Shown here piece after piece: positions 34,016-35,993 of a DNA stretch of 35,993 nucleotides. The translations under genes and the position numbers were made by a program. Each line of letters opens with the position of its first letter. Within the stretch, counting starts at the first letter, position 1. This DNA is from Sphingopyxis sp. Its GTDB lineage: Bacteria > Pseudomonadota > Alphaproteobacteria > Sphingomonadales > Sphingomonadaceae. The notes below the pieces were generated by a model. That model was given only the letters and a program-made list of their open reading frames with translations. It searched no databases and was not told where the DNA came from. Where the stretch lies: contig JACDQN010000084.1 of assembly GCA_015657575.1 (NCBI GenBank), positions 1 through 35,993 on the forward strand, read 5' to 3'.

Positions 34016-34675
34016 CTATCGCCGCTCGGCGCCTCGCGTCTGCACACACCTTGTTTTCCATTGCGCCGCCATTTTCGCCCAGCGGTCGAATGCGCCTCTG
34101 TCATCCAGATCCCGGTCGCGCCGATCGCGAAGCCAGAAGTCGAACCACGCCAGATTCTCTTGCATCGCGCGCAGCCGATTGGAGGGGATGTGAAACAGAT
34201 GGGTCTCATCGGTGGCGGTGGTCTCGCCAGGATAGAGACTGATCTGCGCAGGAACCTTTGCTTCGCGCAGCGCGGCGTAGAAATCGATCGCTCCCGCAAA
34301 GGGAGAAGCCATTTGCTGAAGGACCGGAGCACACGCCCTATCGGCACGGAGCGAGGGCGACAGCTGGCGATAGGCGTCGAGGTAACGACCTGAAGGTGGG
34401 CCGCCGAAGACGGCGTGATACCCGTCTTTCGGATCTGAATAGGATGCGGGTTCAAGATAATTCCCGTCCCCGCTGGAAGCAGCGCGAAACATCTCCGATT
34501 GGGTCATCGCGACATTCACCATCTGCGATCCCCGACTGTACCCGGCAATGCCAATGCGGTCGGGATCGACAATGCCTTCGCTTGCCAACTCGGCGATCGC
34601 GTCTTCAAAACTATAGACGCCGTTGATCCAGATCAGCTCGCGCAGCTTTTCGGGACCGAGTGTGCCTGGGCCGCC
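34016..34675 (-). pseudogene. S9 peptidase, probable lasso peptide isopeptidase, C-terminal part only
   Basis: Only the alpha/beta-hydrolase end is present. It includes WINGVYSFEDAIAELASEG, VDPDRIGIAGYSRGSQ with the nucleophile Ser, LSPSLRADRACAPVLQQ, and TDETHLFHIPSNRLRAM with the catalytic His, then AWFDFWL. The family has an N-terminal beta-propeller of about 400 residues, which is absent. Upstream of about 34640-34680 the DNA instead encodes the PhyH gene in another frame. Lasso isopeptidases linearise imported lasso peptides and are found beside sphingomonad lasso clusters. The fragment has no start of its own and is probably inactive, unless the junction is an assembly error. Assignment to the isopeptidase subgroup rests partly on context. 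Confidence 0.75.
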
Positions 34676-35040
34676 CGACCCTGGTCGCGGTGCGGGAACT
34701 GCCGCACTTCGCCCGGATGGATTTCGATCGCCTGTGTGAGGTTGAGCTGGATCCGGTCGCAGCCGGTGCCGAGAATGGTCTCCACGGCAGAAAGGATGAG
34801 CGGGTTGAGTACCAGTGCGGCCATGTGCTCCGATCGCTTGAGCAGGCCGCCGAAGCGCTTTGTGCGGCGGCCGTAGAAATTGCCTTCACAAAAGGGCGTC
34901 GCGGCGAAGATGGGGTCGAGATCCCTTGCGAGCGCATGGACACGCGCGACCGCCTCGTTGCGAATTATGCAATAGCCTTTGCGGCGCAGCTCCTCGAAGA
35001 GCAGGCCAGGCAGATCGGCTTCGGTCAGATCCTTTTTCAT
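34633..35040 (-). pseudogene. Phytanoyl-CoA dioxygenase (PhyH)-family protein, truncated
   Basis: The start at 35040 (MKKDLTEADLPGLLFEELRR) has GGGAGG upstream and overlaps the luxI stop by 4 bases. The conserved N-terminal half includes GYCIIRNEAVARVHALARDL and QLNLTQAIEIHPGEVRQ, followed by FPHRDQ with the His-x-Asp pair of the 2-His-1-carboxylate iron site. Family similarity stops after HRDQ at about 34681; a non-family tail ends at TGA 34633-34635. The distal His and the 2-oxoglutarate Arg are missing, so the product is ~118 native residues of about 270. A phyH gene downstream of luxI is a reported feature of sphingomonad quorum-sensing loci. Confidence 0.8.
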
Positions 35041-35663
35041 CGCCCCGCCTCCCCGCCTTCTTCGAACTTGAGGACAAGCGGCGCATAGGTGCCGGTGCGC
35101 TGCAATCCGGGGAGCGTATCCTCGTCGATCGCTATGCTGAGGGCGACTATCCGGCACGCGCTATCCCGGTGAACGGGACCCAGCGTGCGGCATGTCCAGC
35201 CAAATTTGCTGATCGTGTGATACCAACCGGCTTCTGCGACACCGACATATTCGCCTATGCCGTGGCGGAGAGCATAGTCCGCCAGCGCGGTGACCAACTG
35301 GTTGCGCGCGTCGCGGCGCTCGGTGGGCGTTTGTCCGGGGTCGAGGCAGAAGCGACTGATCTCCCACACGCCTTCACCGGACGGCGCCCCGTCGGCGCAA
35401 AGATGCGAATAGATGTCGCCGAGCAGGTGCGGCGCCGTGGTTGGCAGCAGCCGCGCCGACGCCCGGTGGCGCAGATCATCGGGATCGAGCAGGATCAGGT
35501 ACCGCGCGTCCGGGGTGTCGAATTGGTCGAGCTCGAAGCGGCCGTCGAGGGCAGGCAAATCCCATTGCAGCTTGTCGATGAAGACCTGCTTGCGGGCGGC
35601 GAACATGGCGCGAAGCGCCGCATTCCCGGGCGCATCCTGCGCCCGCGTGGATTGAGTGATCAT
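35037..35663 (-). CDS. luxI: Acyl-homoserine lactone synthase (LuxI family)
   Basis: This is a 208-residue protein with AAGGAA upstream of ATG 35663. Family positions are visible: MFAARKQVFIDKLQWDLP with the Arg and Trp of the SAM pocket, ELDQFDTPDARYLILLD with Asp/Phe/Asp, and ASARLLPTTAPHLLGDIY. SGEGVWEISRFCLDP carries the Glu-x-Ser-Arg motif. The enzyme makes an N-acyl-homoserine lactone from SAM and acyl-ACP. It lies between luxR (upstream, same strand) and the truncated phyH gene (overlapping by 4 bases). Chain length of the signal cannot be told from sequence. Confidence 0.94.
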   Translation of the reverse strand: MITQSTRAQDAPGNAALRAMFAARKQVFIDKLQWDLPALDGRFELDQFDTPDARYLILLDPDDLRHRASARLLPTTAPHLLGDIYSHLCADGAPSGEGVWEISRFCLDPGQTPTERRDARNQLVTALADYALRHGIGEYVGVAEAGWYHTISKFGWTCRTLGPVHRDSACRIVALSIAIDEDTLPGLQRTGTYAPLVLKFEEGGEAGR

Positions 35664-35720
35664 GATGGTTCCTTGGCTTGTCGGTGCCAGGATCAGACCA
35701 TCATTCCCACCGCGCGGCTA

Positions 35721-35736
35721 TGCCCAGAAATGGGCA
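35721..35736. promoter_or_regulatory. lux-box-like palindrome upstream of luxI
   Basis: TGCCCA-GAAA-TGGGCA is a perfect 16-bp palindrome in the 99-bp luxR-luxI gap, centred about 65 bp before the luxI start codon. Dyad, size and position fit a LuxR-AHL binding site driving luxI autoinduction. Confidence 0.6.
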
Positions 35737-35762
35737 ATCCCGGGACGATTTATGTGCGAGCG

Positions 35763-35993
35763 TCAGAGCGGGCGCCACCAGTCATAGACATCCGAAAAGC
35801 CGATGACGCCGTCGAACAGGGCGCAGAGGATCAGCATTTGCCGACAAGGCACTGAATAGCGCTCGCGCGCGATCTTGAGATGACGGACCACGGTCTCTTC
35901 GCTGATGCCGAGGATGCTGGCGGTCTCGCCAGCAGTCTTGCCGCGGGCGGACCAGAGCACGCATTCGCGCTGCCGCTCGGTCAGCGCCGCCCG
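35763..35993 (-). CDS. luxR: LuxR-family quorum-sensing regulator (5' part outside window)
   Basis: The C-terminal 76 residues are present, open to the window edge. AALTERQRECVLWSARGKTA and SILGISEETVVRHLKIARER form the LuxR-type helix-turn-helix, ending DVYDWWRPL. The autoinducer-binding domain would lie beyond the edge. Adjacency to luxI and the lux-box-like site make it the cognate AHL receptor (inference). Confidence 0.9.
   Translation of the reverse strand, partial: RAALTERQRECVLWSARGKTAGETASILGISEETVVRHLKIARERYSVPCRQMLILCALFDGVIGFSDVYDWWRPL

Overview
The window reads as chromosome of a sphingomonad-type alphaproteobacterium (Sphingopyxis/Sphingomonas/Novosphingobium group). This is inferred from the GC-rich codon use, a lasso-peptide precursor resembling what I recall of sphingopyxin I, a luxR-luxI-phyH quorum-sensing block, a curli locus and several RraA-family genes. 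No ribosomal marker is present to confirm it.

Region 1 (1-12643) is a catabolic island. It holds three RraA-fold aldolase-like genes (one cut by the window edge), two MFS transporters, a LysR regulator, a MaoC-like hydratase, a CaiB/BaiF CoA-transferase, a cytochrome P450, a two-subunit acyl-CoA dehydrogenase pair, a 2Fe-2S ferredoxin and an acyl-CoA synthetase. Together they suggest oxidation, CoA activation, beta-oxidation-like dehydrogenation and hydration, and possibly retro-aldol cleavage of an unknown carboxylic or isoprenoid-like substrate. Region 2 (12719-20560) is a divergent pair of units. On the minus strand is a tightly packed operon of six envelope proteins: a cold-shock-like domain fused to a membrane domain, two lipoproteins, two unknown secreted proteins and a DsbG-like thioredoxin-fold protein. 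On the plus strand is one large protein combining a winged-helix DNA-binding domain, a Ser/Thr kinase, a membrane helix and a TPR-like domain.

Region 3 (20942-30757) holds MlaA, a small unknown gene, a 7TM-DISM histidine kinase, a convergent NarL-type response regulator, and a curli operon. The operon contains csgF, csgG, a very large curlin, a smaller curlin-repeat protein and an unknown protein, and ends in a clear hairpin. Region 4 (30758-35993) begins with about 700 bp without a convincing gene, including a tRNA T-arm-like fragment. A lasso peptide cluster (precursor A, protease B with fused RRE, cyclase C) follows. Convergent to it are the C-terminal part of an S9 isopeptidase-like gene and, abutting that, the N-terminal part of a phytanoyl-CoA dioxygenase (PhyH) gene, which together look like a deletion or assembly junction. 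luxI, a palindromic lux-box candidate and the 3' end of luxR complete the window.

An important caveat is that at least six otherwise well-preserved genes are broken by frame changes. Every one is explained by loss of single bases, mostly from short homopolymers, and none requires an insertion. This pattern points to residual long-read deletion errors more than to gene decay, and it affects how each broken gene should be read.
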